DNA of 64,000 nucleotides from Bacillota bacterium LX-D (lineage in GTDB: Bacteria; Bacillota; DUOV01; Zhaonellaceae). Where the stretch lies: positions 124,001 to 188,000 of the forward strand of contig JAVLUO010000002.1 in NCBI GenBank assembly GCA_031628995.1. The letters are read 5' to 3'. The notes beneath the pieces were generated by a model. The model was not told the origin of the DNA. It saw nothing but the letters and a program-made list of their open reading frames with translations, and ran no database searches. Below are positions 5,725 to 13,909 of the stretch, one piece after another (position 1 is the first letter of the stretch; every line of letters starts with the position of its first letter). The position numbers and the translations under genes were made by a program.

Positions 5725-7632
5725 ATGGAATACTTATCAAAAACAGTGGACCCTGCTGCTGAACAAATGCTTGTTAAAGCAAAGCAGGATCAGGTACAAA
5801 CAGCTTGGGATCGTTATGAAGAGCAGCAGCCACAGTGTGGTTTTGGTTCTTTAGGCATTTGTTGCCGACATTGTGTACAAGGACCTTGCAGGATTGACCC
5901 TTTTGGTGATGGACCAAAATACGGTATTTGTGGTGCTGATGCTGATTTAATCGTAGCACGTAATTTATTGCGTCAAACGGCAGGTGGAGCTGCTGCCCAT
6001 GTTGATCACGCTTACGAAGCAGTTGAAACTTTAGAGTTAGCGTGTCAAGATAATTCCCCTTATGAAATTAAAGATGAGGAAAAACTAAAAAGAGTTGCTT
6101 CAAAACTGGGAATAGGAACTGAAAATAAAAGTGCCAAAGAAATAGCTTTAGAAGTTGTAGAAACAGCTTATAAGGATTTTGCGAATCATTCAGCTAAGCC
6201 TTTCAAATGGTTAACAGCGACTGCACCTCAGGAAAGAGTAGAAGTTTGGGAAAAATTAGGTATACTGCCCCGTAATCCTGACCGGGAAATCAGGGAGGCA
6301 ATGCACCAAACAACAATGGGTATGGATGCCGATCCCGTTAACTTAATCATGTCAACTGTTAAACAAGGTTTGGTAGATGGATATGCCGGGCTGCAGTTAG
6401 GTACAGATATTCAGGATATTATATTCGGCACTCCTACACCTGTAGCCACAGAAGCTAATTTAGGAGTTTTAAAAGCAGATCATGTCAATATTATTCTTCA
6501 CGGACATGAACCTATGCTGGCCGAAAAAATTGTTGAGTGGGCTCATAAGTTGGAAGGAGAGGCTCTGGCACAAGGGGCTAAAGGTATCCAATTAGCCGGT
6601 GTGTGCTGCAGCGGTAATGAAGTATTAATGCGGCAGGGAATTCCTTTAGCAACTAATTTCTTAGCTCAGGAGCTGGTCATCGTCACGGGAGCTGTCGATG
6701 CTATGGTAGTAGATGTTCAGTGCATCATGCCTTCCCTGACTAGAGTAGCAGCTTGCTATCATACGAAAATATTTACTACTAAACCTATTGTTAAAATGCC
6801 AGGTGCCCAGCATATAGCATTCGATTTACAAGAGGCAGATGAAAAAGCCCGGGAAATTGTCCGCCAGGCTATTCAAAACTTTAGCCGCCGTGATCCTAGC
6901 AGAGTTGATATTCCTCAAATTAAGACTAAAGCAATGGGTGGATTTAGTGTTGAAGCTATAGTAGGTGCTCTAAGCAAGCTAGATGCTGCTAATCCCTTAA
7001 AACCTTTAGTTGACAATATAGCCAATGGAAATATCTTAGGTGCCGTTGGTACTGTAGGATGCAACAATGTTAAAGTTGTCCATGATTCTTTCCATGTTAC
7101 TATGGTTAAAGAGCTAATTAAACATAATGTTTTAGTAGTATCCACAGGTTGTTCCGCTCAGGCCTTAGCTAAAGCTGGATTAATGTCTCCAGAAGGAACG
7201 GAAAAATATGCAGGGGAATCTTTAAAGGCAGTATTGACAGTTGTAGGGAATGCAGCAGGTTTAAATCGGCCTTTGCCCCCAGTGCTGCACATGGGCAGCT
7301 GTGTTGATAATTCAAGGATTGGAGATTTAGTAACTGCACTTGCTTCATATTTAAATGTTGCCATTAAAGATTTGCCTGTTGCTGCTTCCGCTCCAGAATA
7401 TCAGCATGAAAAAGCTTTGGCCATTGGCACTTGGGCTGTAGCCCTAGGTTTGTTAACTCATTTGGGAGTTGTGCCTCCTGTCTTAGGTGGGAAAAAAGTT
7501 ACGGAGATTTTGACCGGAGAAACTGCGGAAAAACTATTGGGCGGAAAATTCTATGTAGAAACAGATCCAATTAAGGCAGCCCATGGGTTAATTGAACATT
7601 TACGTTCCAAACGTAAAGCCCTGGGAATCTAA
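5725..7632 (+). CDS. cooS: Anaerobic Ni-Fe carbon monoxide dehydrogenase catalytic subunit
   Basis: Oxidises CO with water to CO2, two protons and two electrons. 635 residues, full length. The N-terminal cysteines C38 and C46 (D-cluster bridge) and C47, C50, C55 and C69 (B-cluster) match the spacing of characterised CODHs shifted by one residue. C-cluster ligands are visible as the histidine in ILHGHEP and the cysteines in GVCCSGNE, VDVQCIMPS, VGCNNVK, STGCSAQA and HMGSCVDNSR. No acetyl-CoA synthase, corrinoid protein or CooC maturation ATPase is adjacent, so this is a monofunctional CODH. The ATG at 5725 follows GGGAGAGGAGG. The cooF-cooS-oxidoreductase order resembles the CODH-IV-type gene set of CO-utilising Firmicutes. 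Confidence 0.97.
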   Translation: MEYLSKTVDPAAEQMLVKAKQDQVQTAWDRYEEQQPQCGFGSLGICCRHCVQGPCRIDPFGDGPKYGICGADADLIVARNLLRQTAGGAAAHVDHAYEAVETLELACQDNSPYEIKDEEKLKRVASKLGIGTENKSAKEIALEVVETAYKDFANHSAKPFKWLTATAPQERVEVWEKLGILPRNPDREIREAMHQTTMGMDADPVNLIMSTVKQGLVDGYAGLQLGTDIQDIIFGTPTPVATEANLGVLKADHVNIILHGHEPMLAEKIVEWAHKLEGEALAQGAKGIQLAGVCCSGNEVLMRQGIPLATNFLAQELVIVTGAVDAMVVDVQCIMPSLTRVAACYHTKIFTTKPIVKMPGAQHIAFDLQEADEKAREIVRQAIQNFSRRDPSRVDIPQIKTKAMGGFSVEAIVGALSKLDAANPLKPLVDNIANGNILGAVGTVGCNNVKVVHDSFHVTMVKELIKHNVLVVSTGCSAQALAKAGLMSPEGTEKYAGESLKAVLTVVGNAAGLNRPLPPVLHMGSCVDNSRIGDLVTALASYLNVAIKDLPVAASAPEYQHEKALAIGTWAVALGLLTHLGVVPPVLGGKKVTEILTGETAEKLLGGKFYVETDPIKAAHGLIEHLRSKRKALGI

Positions 7633-7647
7633 GTGGGGGTGCTGAAT

Positions 7648-8889
7648 TTGCGCTATTTAATCATAGGAAATAGTGCAGCTGGAATTTTTGCTGCTGAAGC
7701 CATACGCCGTCAAGATCCTGAAGGCAGAATTGATATTCTTAGCGACGAAAGCTATCCCGCGTACGCACGCTGCATGACGTCATATTATTTAACGGGAAAG
7801 TATGCAGATGAAAAACTGTACCTGAGAAACCCTAGTTATTACCAGGATAACAACTTCAATTTGCATTTAAACGAGAAAGCCGTAGAAGTTTTAACTGAGA
7901 AAAATGAGCTAAAAACGGCAAAGGGTAAAACTTATAAATACGATAAGCTTTTAATTGCAACAGGAGCTTCTCCTAAACTACCTAAGATACCAAAAGTTCA
8001 TAGCAATGGCATCTTCTGTCTAAGAACCTTAGATGATGCTAAAGGTATTTCCCGGTATTTAGGACCTGGGAAAAAAGCAATTGTCATTGGCGGTGGATTT
8101 GTTTCCTTAAAGGCAGCATATGCACTGCTAGAAAGAGGCATGTCTGTAACCTGCATTATTTCCTCAGGGCAAATACTGTCTCAAATGCTGGATAAAGGAG
8201 CTGCCGATATTGTTGCTGAACTATTAACAGCCCATGGTTTGGAAATTAAATATCATAACGATGTAGTAGAGTTTTTAACTCATCTAGATCAAACAGGCGC
8301 TGATGTAGTACATGGAGCACTCTTAAAAAGCGGAGAAGAATTAGCTGCTGATGTAGTTGTCATAGGTAAAGGTGTCAAGCCCAATCTGGATTTCTTAAGA
8401 GAAAGCGGTATAGTTATTGGGGAAGGTATCGTGACAAATGAATATATGGAAACAAATTTAGACGGTATTTACGCTGCTGGGGATGTGGCAGAAAGCTACG
8501 ATTTAACTGTAGGTGAACACAGAATAAACGCTATTTGGCCCAATGCTGCTGAACAAGGTGCAATTGCCGGAAGCAATATGGCTGGTCAAAAAATAAAGTA
8601 TGCCGGCTCCATGGGGATGAATTCTGCTACTTTCTATGATTTATCCACTATAGCTGCAGGGCAAACGAAAAAAGATGCCAGCACCGGCTTCGAAGTAGTG
8701 CAATTGAATTTAGGCCAAAATCTCTATCGCCGTTTCGTCTTTAAAGACGATAAACTAGTGGGATTTGTTTTAGTTGGAGATACAGGCAAAGCAGGGGTAC
8801 TTACTTCCTATATTCGAGAGCAATTGCCTCTAGGCGATTTTAAAGAAGAATTAAAATTAGGAAAAATACGTCAGAAACTGCTTTTCTAG
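7648..8889 (+). CDS. FAD/NAD(P)-dependent oxidoreductase coupled to CooS/CooF
   Basis: Pyridine nucleotide-disulfide oxidoreductase family flavoprotein, expected to pass electrons between CooF and NAD(P). Seen: an N-terminal FAD Rossmann motif (YLIIGNSAAGIFAAE), a second NAD(P) motif AIVIGGGFVSLKAA near residue 150, and the C-terminal FAD motif GIYAAGDVAE near residue 280. About 413 residues. I prefer TTG at 7648, because GGGGGTG lies six bases before it and the protein then begins MRYLIIG as relatives do; GTG at 7633 is in frame but lacks a ribosome site. The gene is 15 bases behind cooS and in the same operon. Direct enzyme partners are inferred from context. Confidence 0.88.
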   Translation: MRYLIIGNSAAGIFAAEAIRRQDPEGRIDILSDESYPAYARCMTSYYLTGKYADEKLYLRNPSYYQDNNFNLHLNEKAVEVLTEKNELKTAKGKTYKYDKLLIATGASPKLPKIPKVHSNGIFCLRTLDDAKGISRYLGPGKKAIVIGGGFVSLKAAYALLERGMSVTCIISSGQILSQMLDKGAADIVAELLTAHGLEIKYHNDVVEFLTHLDQTGADVVHGALLKSGEELAADVVVIGKGVKPNLDFLRESGIVIGEGIVTNEYMETNLDGIYAAGDVAESYDLTVGEHRINAIWPNAAEQGAIAGSNMAGQKIKYAGSMGMNSATFYDLSTIAAGQTKKDASTGFEVVQLNLGQNLYRRFVFKDDKLVGFVLVGDTGKAGVLTSYIREQLPLGDFKEELKLGKIRQKLLF

Positions 8890-8922
8890 CCTAAATGTCA
8901 AGCCTTGCACAATTTTTTCAAG

Positions 8923-8952
8923 TTGACAAAAAATTAGTTCTAGAGCTAAAAT
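8923..8952 (+). promoter_or_regulatory. Promoter of the TrpX-type importer operon
   Basis: A perfect TTGACA at 8923-8928, an 18-base spacer and TAAAAT at 8947-8952. It lies upstream of the leader hairpin and gives a leader of about 130 bases before the ATG. Confidence 0.6.
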
Positions 8953-8980
8953 TAAGTATAAAATGGTAGAATTTTATTTA

Positions 8981-9051
8981 GCAAAGTAGGATGGCAGGAA
9001 GGCAGAAGATTGTTTATTGTGTCTTTAAACACCCATCCAGGGTGTTTTTTT
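8981..9051 (+). promoter_or_regulatory. Leader element with intrinsic terminator before the ABC importer
   Basis: The transcribed leader holds a purine-rich block at 8991-9016 and then a hairpin AAACACCC (9027-9034)/GGGTGTTT (9040-9047) running into a T-run. A terminator between promoter and gene implies conditional read-through (attenuation). The purine-rich block recurs at 22480-22507 upstream of cooT. A possible leader peptide starts at ATG 8991, but it has no tryptophan run. I do not recognise the element as a known riboswitch or T-box; the conserved T-box sequence is absent. Confidence 0.55.
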
Positions 9052-9087
9052 ATGTCTGCTTTTGCTGAAAATTTAAGGAGGAACAGA

Positions 9088-10092
9088 ATGAAAAAGGTAA
9101 TTAGCTTATTAGGTTTAATGGTCTTACTTGCAGTTGCCGCTTTTGGCTGTGGAGGGCAGAATACCCAAACAGATAAAAAAGCTACAGCCGGAGAAAATGG
9201 CCAAGTAGTTAAAGTAGGTATTATTCAAATTACTGAACACCCTGCATTAGATGCAGCCCGTCAAGGATTTATTGAGTCGTTGAAAGAAAAAGGTTATACT
9301 GAAGGGAAAAATTTAGAAATCGACTATCAAAATGCCCAAGGTGACCAATCTAACTTAAAAACTATTGCTCAAAAATTTGTTACAGACAAAAAAGATCTTA
9401 TTTTAGCCATTGCAACTCCATCAGCTATTACTATGGCTGGAGAAACAGATCAAATCCCTATATTAATTACTGCTGTAACAGATCCTGTAGCTGCTAAATT
9501 AGTTAAAAGCAATGAAGAACCAGGCGGTAATATCACAGGAACTACAGATATGACACCAGTAAAAGAACAGTTAGAATTACTGCAAAAAATCGCCCCAAAG
9601 GTTAAAAAAGTTGGGGTACTTTACAATTCCAGTGAAATTAACTCCGAAATTCAGGCAGACATTGCCAGAAAAGCAGCTGCAACTTTAGGTTTACAAGTTA
9701 CCGAAGCAACTGTTACAGGCAGTGCGGAAGTTCAGCAAATTGCTCAATCTTTAGCTCAAAAAGTAGATGCAATTTATGTTCCTACGGATAACGTTGTAGC
9801 ATCTTCCATTGCCAGCGTTGTTTCCGTTGCTGAAGAAAAACATATCCCTTTAGTTGTAGGGGAAAAAGGAATGGTTGAAGGTGGAGCTTTAGCTACAGTT
9901 GGTATTGATTACTATAAACTGGGCCGCCAAACTGGAGACATGGCCGTGAGAGTATTAAAAGGTGAAGATCCTGCGAAAATGCCTATTGAAAAATTAAAAG
10001 ATAGCAGTATTGTCATTAATAAAAAGGCTGCTAGGTCCATGGGAGTTACAATTCCTCAGGATATTTTGGCTAAAGCACAAGTGGTAGAATAA
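9088..10092 (+). CDS. ABC transporter substrate-binding lipoprotein (TrpX-like)
   Basis: Extracytoplasmic solute-binding protein of the ABC_sub_bind family, whose studied members bind aromatic amino acids such as tryptophan. 334 residues. The N-terminus MKKVISLLGLMVLLAVAAFG-C is a lipoprotein signal with lipobox AFGC, so the mature protein is anchored at about C20. The fold is visible as KVGIIQITEHPALDAARQGF and later NITGTTD, KVGVLYNSSE and GVDY-like IDYYKLGRQTGDMA. The ATG at 9088 follows AAGGAGGAACAG; a TTG further upstream in frame would bury the signal peptide. It is followed by a permease and an ATPase. The substrate is not decided by the sequence. Confidence 0.9.
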   Translation: MKKVISLLGLMVLLAVAAFGCGGQNTQTDKKATAGENGQVVKVGIIQITEHPALDAARQGFIESLKEKGYTEGKNLEIDYQNAQGDQSNLKTIAQKFVTDKKDLILAIATPSAITMAGETDQIPILITAVTDPVAAKLVKSNEEPGGNITGTTDMTPVKEQLELLQKIAPKVKKVGVLYNSSEINSEIQADIARKAAATLGLQVTEATVTGSAEVQQIAQSLAQKVDAIYVPTDNVVASSIASVVSVAEEKHIPLVVGEKGMVEGGALATVGIDYYKLGRQTGDMAVRVLKGEDPAKMPIEKLKDSSIVINKKAARSMGVTIPQDILAKAQVVE

Positions 10093-10112
10093 AAAGTGAT
10101 AGGTGGACAGTT

Positions 10113-11042
10113 ATGGATATAAGCATTTTTTTTGGAGCACTTGAACAAGGATTACTATGGTCCTTAATGGTACTAGGAGTTTATATAAGCTTTCGAGTTC
10201 TAGACTATGCCGATTTAACTGTTGACGGCAGTTTTGCCCTTGGAGCAGCCGTAGCCGCTAAAATTATCTTTAGCGGCTCTGACCCCTGGTTAGGTACTTT
10301 AATTGCCTTTTTAGCCGGAATACTGGCTGGAATTGTAACTGGAATTCTCCATACCCAGTTTAAAATAGCTCCTTTGTTATCAGGGATTCTAAGTATGATT
10401 GCTCTTTACTCAATAAACTTGCGCATTATGGGGCAAGCTAATATTTCCCTTTTGCGGATGGATACAATTATCACCAGCGCAGAAAACCTGGGAATTGACA
10501 GTAAACTAGCAGTGCTGATTCTTGGCTTAGCCTTTGCTGTCATTGTATCCCTGCTTTTATGGTGGTTTTTAAAGACAGAGATGGGATTTGCTATGCGCGC
10601 TACTGGTGACAATGCCCAGATGATTAGAAGCCTTGGAGTCAACACAAATTTAATGATTATCCTTGGTTTAGGTCTAAGCAATAGCTTAGTTGCCTTATCG
10701 GGAGCTTTAGTTGCCCAATACCAAAGCTTTGCCGACGTGGGCATGGGTATTGGAACAATTGTGGTGGGTTTGGCTTCAATTATTATTGGAGAAGTAATCT
10801 TTGGCACCACCAATTTATTAAGGAATATTTTAGCTGTAGTACTAGGTTCTATTGTATATCGCTTAGTTATAGCTATTGTGCTGCAACTTGGACTGCCTCC
10901 AACAGATTTAAGACTGTTGACAGCGTTGATTGTTACCATTGCTCTAGCATCACCAATTGTTACAAACAAAGTACAGAAGTTTTTCGATTTAAAAAGAGGT
11001 GCGGGAAATGCTTACCATTCAAAATGTTCACAAGATATTTAA
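10113..11042 (+). CDS. ABC transporter permease (BPD_transp_2 family, TrpY-like)
   Basis: Integral membrane subunit of the importer. 309 residues with about eight to nine hydrophobic segments. The N-terminal stretch GVYISFRVLDYADLTVDGSF and the later GLSNSLVALSGALVAQYQ and IIIGEVIFGTTNLLRN are typical of the branched-chain/TrpY permease class. It starts 20 bases after the binding-protein gene, with GATAGGTGG as ribosome site, and overlaps the ATPase gene by 35 bases, so all three are translated from one message. Confidence 0.9.
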   Translation: MDISIFFGALEQGLLWSLMVLGVYISFRVLDYADLTVDGSFALGAAVAAKIIFSGSDPWLGTLIAFLAGILAGIVTGILHTQFKIAPLLSGILSMIALYSINLRIMGQANISLLRMDTIITSAENLGIDSKLAVLILGLAFAVIVSLLLWWFLKTEMGFAMRATGDNAQMIRSLGVNTNLMIILGLGLSNSLVALSGALVAQYQSFADVGMGIGTIVVGLASIIIGEVIFGTTNLLRNILAVVLGSIVYRLVIAIVLQLGLPPTDLRLLTALIVTIALASPIVTNKVQKFFDLKRGAGNAYHSKCSQDI

Positions 11043-11802
11043 TGCAGGCAGTGTCAACGAAAAAGTTGCCTTAAATGGAGTAAACATCAACTTACAGTCG
11101 GGGGATTTTGTTACTGTTATTGGAGGCAACGGTGCTGGTAAATCAACTTTACTCAATGCCATAGCCGGCGGCTTTATGATTGATCAAGGCTCCATTAGCA
11201 TTGGAGAAGCTAAAATCAGTTCTCAACCGGAACACAAGAGAGCTGCCTGTATAGGCAGAGTATTTCAAGACCCTATGTTAGGGACAGCTGCGTCCATGAC
11301 TGTAGAAGAGAATTTAGCCATGGCTTACCGCAGAGGTAAGTCCAGAGGTTTAAAATGGGGAATTACTAAGGGAGAAAGGGCTTTATTTAAGGAACAGTTG
11401 ACTCAGTTAGATTTAGGCTTAGAAAACCGTTTAAAAACCAAAGTGGGACTACTTTCTGGCGGTCAGCGCCAGGCATTAACCCTTTTAATGGCCACCTTAA
11501 TTAAGCCGGAGCTTTTATTATTAGATGAACATACAGCTGCTTTAGATCCTAAAACAGCGCAAAAAGTATTGAACTTAACTGAAAAGCTTATTGATAAATA
11601 TAAATTAACGACCATTATGATAACGCATAATATGAAGGATGCTTTACACTACGGCAATCGTATGATAATGATGCACGAGGGTAAAATTGTTTTAGACCTA
11701 GATGAGCAAACCAAGAAAAAAATGCAAGTGGAAGATTTATTAAAATTATTTGCAAGTACCAGCGGAAATTCCTTAGACAATGACCGTTTACTGCTGGCTT
11801 AA
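11008..11802 (+). CDS. ABC transporter ATP-binding protein (TrpZ-like)
   Basis: Cytoplasmic ATPase that powers the importer. 264 residues. The Walker A GGNGAGKSTL is near residue 42, the signature LLSGGQRQALTLL near 150, the Walker B LLLLDEHTAALDP near 170, and the H-loop MITHNM near 207. The ATG at 11008 sits behind AGAGGTGCGGG and inside the end of the permease gene; an in-frame GTG nine bases earlier lies within the ribosome site and is less likely. The operon ends at the terminator at 11815. Confidence 0.92.
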   Translation: MLTIQNVHKIFNAGSVNEKVALNGVNINLQSGDFVTVIGGNGAGKSTLLNAIAGGFMIDQGSISIGEAKISSQPEHKRAACIGRVFQDPMLGTAASMTVEENLAMAYRRGKSRGLKWGITKGERALFKEQLTQLDLGLENRLKTKVGLLSGGQRQALTLLMATLIKPELLLLDEHTAALDPKTAQKVLNLTEKLIDKYKLTTIMITHNMKDALHYGNRMIMMHEGKIVLDLDEQTKKKMQVEDLLKLFASTSGNSLDNDRLLLA

Positions 11803-11814
11803 AATAATTGTAGA

Positions 11815-11855
11815 AAAGGCAATTGGCTAAAGTATTGCTGCCAATTGCTTTTTTA
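11815..11855 (+). terminator. Terminator of the ABC importer operon
   Basis: GCAATTGGC at 11819-11827 pairs perfectly with GCCAATTGC at 11840-11848 and is followed by six T. A strong intrinsic terminator. Confidence 0.88.
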
Positions 11856-11982
11856 TTTATTCTAAGCAAATATGTCTAAAAACAGGGTAAAGTATTATGT
11901 ATAATTGCCAAAGACCTTCCTAAGATGCTGGTAAACTTCCAACTATAACTATATAATAATCTTGGGAGGGTGATAAAACTAT

Positions 11983-12420
11983 ATGAACATCGCCTTTTTT
12001 CTGTTGCCAAAAAAAGATGTTGTCTATTTAACATCAAAGTCAACTATTAGGCAAGCTTTAGAAAAAATGGAACATCATCGGTATACGGCTGTACCAATTA
12101 TTGATCAGTGCGGAAAATATGTGGGTACTTTAACAGAGGGAGATCTCCTTTGGAAAATCAAAAATACACCTGATTTAACTTTTTCCAATGCCCACAAGCA
12201 TACTTTAGCAGAAGTACCACGGAGGGTAACAAATAAAGCTGTATTTATTGACGCTGAAATGCTGGATTTGCTCGAATTAGCGGAAATGCAGAATTTTGTA
12301 CCAGTAGTCGACGATTGTGGTATCTTTATTGGTATTGTACGGCGCAGAGAAATTATTGAATATTGTTCCCAATTATTAAATCTTAAGCAAGGAAGACAAC
12401 TAAGCATCAGTAACGGATAG
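11983..12420 (+). CDS. Tandem CBS-domain protein (possible nucleotide sensor)
   Basis: A stand-alone protein of 145 residues made of a CBS pair: the first covers about residues 10-60 (STIRQALEKMEHHRYTAVPI, then YVGTLTEGDLL), the second about 80-130 (FVPVVDDCGIFIGIVRRREI). CBS pairs bind adenine nucleotides or c-di-AMP. Its size resembles the c-di-AMP-binding DarB/CbpB proteins of Firmicutes, but I cannot confirm that assignment. The ATG at 11983 follows GGGAGGGTG at a rather long spacing. It stands alone between two terminator-like hairpins; a TATAAT at 11952 may be its -10. Confidence 0.8.
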   Translation: MNIAFFLLPKKDVVYLTSKSTIRQALEKMEHHRYTAVPIIDQCGKYVGTLTEGDLLWKIKNTPDLTFSNAHKHTLAEVPRRVTNKAVFIDAEMLDLLELAEMQNFVPVVDDCGIFIGIVRRREIIEYCSQLLNLKQGRQLSISNG

Positions 12421-12458
12421 CTTAGAATAACTTACGAAATTTAAAATGGACACGGCAC

Positions 12459-12482
12459 ATGCCCTAGTTTAGGCTAGGGCAT
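12459..12482 (+). terminator. Hairpin between the CBS and malic enzyme genes
   Basis: ATGCCCTAG and CTAGGGCAT pair perfectly over 9 bp with a 6-base loop. Only AAATTT follows, so terminator strength is doubtful; it may instead act in the malic enzyme leader, since the ribosome site begins nine bases later. Confidence 0.5.
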
Positions 12483-12503
12483 AAATTTACAAGGAGGAAA
12501 ACT

Positions 12504-13724
12504 ATGTCTTTAAGAGAAGAAGCATTACAATTGCATGTCAAGCATACAGGTAAGCTAAAAATAGAAAGCAAAGTTCCCGTAACTAATGGATATGAATTGA
12601 GTTTAGCATATACACCGGGAGTTGCAGAGCCTTGTAAAGAAATTGCAGCAGAGATTGATAAGGTTTATGACTATACCAATAAAGGCAATATGGTAGCCGT
12701 AGTCAGTAATGGTACTGCTGTTTTGGGACTGGGCAACATTGGACCTGAAGCTGCCCTGCCTGTTATGGAGGGAAAGGCAGTTTTATTTAAAACATTTGCT
12801 GGAATCGATGCTTTCCCAATTTGTATTCACAGCACCGATGTGGAAGAAGTAGTTGGTATTGTTAAAAATTTAGAACCTACTTTTGGCGGCATTAACCTGG
12901 AAGATATAGCTGCACCTAGCTGCTTTGAAATCGAAAGGCGTTTAAAGGAAGAATGCACAATACCAGTTTTTCACGATGACCAACATGGAACTGCCATTGT
13001 TGTAGCAGCAGCTATGCTTAACGCAGTTAAACTGGTAAAAAAGGATTTGAAGAAAATCAAGGTAGTTGTTAATGGAGCGGGATCAGCAGGTATTGCCATT
13101 ACCAAATTACTAATGAAAATTGGCATTCAAAACCCTATCCTTTGTGATCGACAAGGTGCCTTGTATGAAGGCTGCCCAGGCTTAAATACTGCCCAAGGGG
13201 AAATGGTTAAAATTACCAACAGAGAAAAAATTCAAGGAACTTTAGCCGAAATTTTGCCCGGAGCAGATGTCTTCGTTGGTGTTTCTGCCGGAAATATCTT
13301 AAATGGGGAAATGGTTAAAACAATGGCATCCAACCCTGTGATTCTGGCAATGGCTAACCCAGTGCCGGAAATATTGCCTGACGAGGCCAAAAAAGCAGGA
13401 GCTAAAGTTATCGGAACAGGACGTTCTGATTTTCCAAATCAAGTCAATAATTCCCTAGCTTTTCCAGGGGTATTTCGGGGAGCTTTAGATGTTCGAGCTA
13501 CGGATATCAACGAAGAAATGAAAATAGCTGCTGCCTACGCCATAGCTGGTCTAGTGGATGATCAGGATCTAAAAGAAGATTTCATTATGCCAGATCCTTT
13601 TGACCCTCGTATCGCACCAACTGTCGCAGCCAGCGTAGCCAAAGCAGCTATGGACAGCGGGGCAGCTAGAATAAAAGTAGACCCGGAGGAAGTTGCTGCC
13701 AAAGTTAAAAAACTAATTTCTTAG
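12504..13724 (+). CDS. Malic enzyme (malate dehydrogenase, oxaloacetate-decarboxylating)
   Basis: Converts malate to pyruvate and CO2 with reduction of NAD(P). 406 residues, the short bacterial form without a phosphotransacetylase domain. Seen: [15 protein letters not shown] with the catalytic tyrosine, [18 protein letters not shown], the metal-site region [19 protein letters not shown], the [10 protein letters not shown] motif, and the NAD(P) Rossmann motif [12 protein letters not shown] near residue 190. The ATG at 12504 follows AAGGAGGAAAACT. Monocistronic, between a hairpin and a terminator. The cofactor preference cannot be told from what I see. Confidence 0.95.
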   Translation: MSLREEALQLHVKHTGKLKIESKVPVTNGYELSLAYTPGVAEPCKEIAAEIDKVYDYTNKGNMVAVVSNGTAVLGLGNIGPEAALPVMEGKAVLFKTFAGIDAFPICIHSTDVEEVVGIVKNLEPTFGGINLEDIAAPSCFEIERRLKEECTIPVFHDDQHGTAIVVAAAMLNAVKLVKKDLKKIKVVVNGAGSAGIAITKLLMKIGIQNPILCDRQGALYEGCPGLNTAQGEMVKITNREKIQGTLAEILPGADVFVGVSAGNILNGEMVKTMASNPVILAMANPVPEILPDEAKKAGAKVIGTGRSDFPNQVNNSLAFPGVFRGALDVRATDINEEMKIAAAYAIAGLVDDQDLKEDFIMPDPFDPRIAPTVAASVAKAAMDSGAARIKVDPEEVAAKVKKLIS

Positions 13725-13750
13725 TTTGATTAAATAGGGGAATGACCCTT

Positions 13751-13802
13751 AAGAGGCAGAAGCAAGAGGAATATTATAATCTTGCCTCCTGCCTCTTTTT
13801 TC
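13751..13802 (+). terminator. Terminator of the malic enzyme gene
   Basis: AAGAGGCAG (13751-13759) pairs with CTGCCTCTT (13789-13797), and CAAGA with TCTTG inside it; a T-run follows. The motif CTGCCTCT recurs once more right after the T-run. Confidence 0.85.
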
Positions 13803-13837
13803 TGCCTCTCGTAAAAAAGTGTATCTTCTAACCTATT

Positions 13838-13885
13838 GGGGACATTCCTCTTCTGATATAATTGCTGCATAAGAGGTGTGTCCCC
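13838..13885. repeat. Inverted repeat upstream of addB, related to the one behind addA
   Basis: GGGGACA (13838-13844) and CCTCTT (13847-13852) pair with AAGAGG (13871-13876) and TGTCCCC (13879-13885). The loop contains a perfect TATAAT (13857-13862) that could be the addB -10. The outer GGGGACA/TGTCCCC and the flanking GGTGTGTCCCC are shared with the hairpin at 21033-21063. It looks like a dispersed palindromic repeat that has taken on a promoter role, or an operator. Confidence 0.65.
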
Positions 13886-13909
13886 TAACCATATAAGGAA
13901 GGTGATATT

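Noticed and set aside
8991-9074. Possible leader peptide rich in Phe/Tyr/Val before the importer, suggesting classical attenuation
   Set aside because: No ribosome site, the aromatic codons stem from the T-run of the terminator, and the related block before cooT is in a different frame after its gap.
10406-10969. 187-codon minus-strand frame opposite the ABC permease gene
   Set aside because: It mirrors the codon pattern of a well-supported membrane protein gene and has no ribosome site or recognisable domain.
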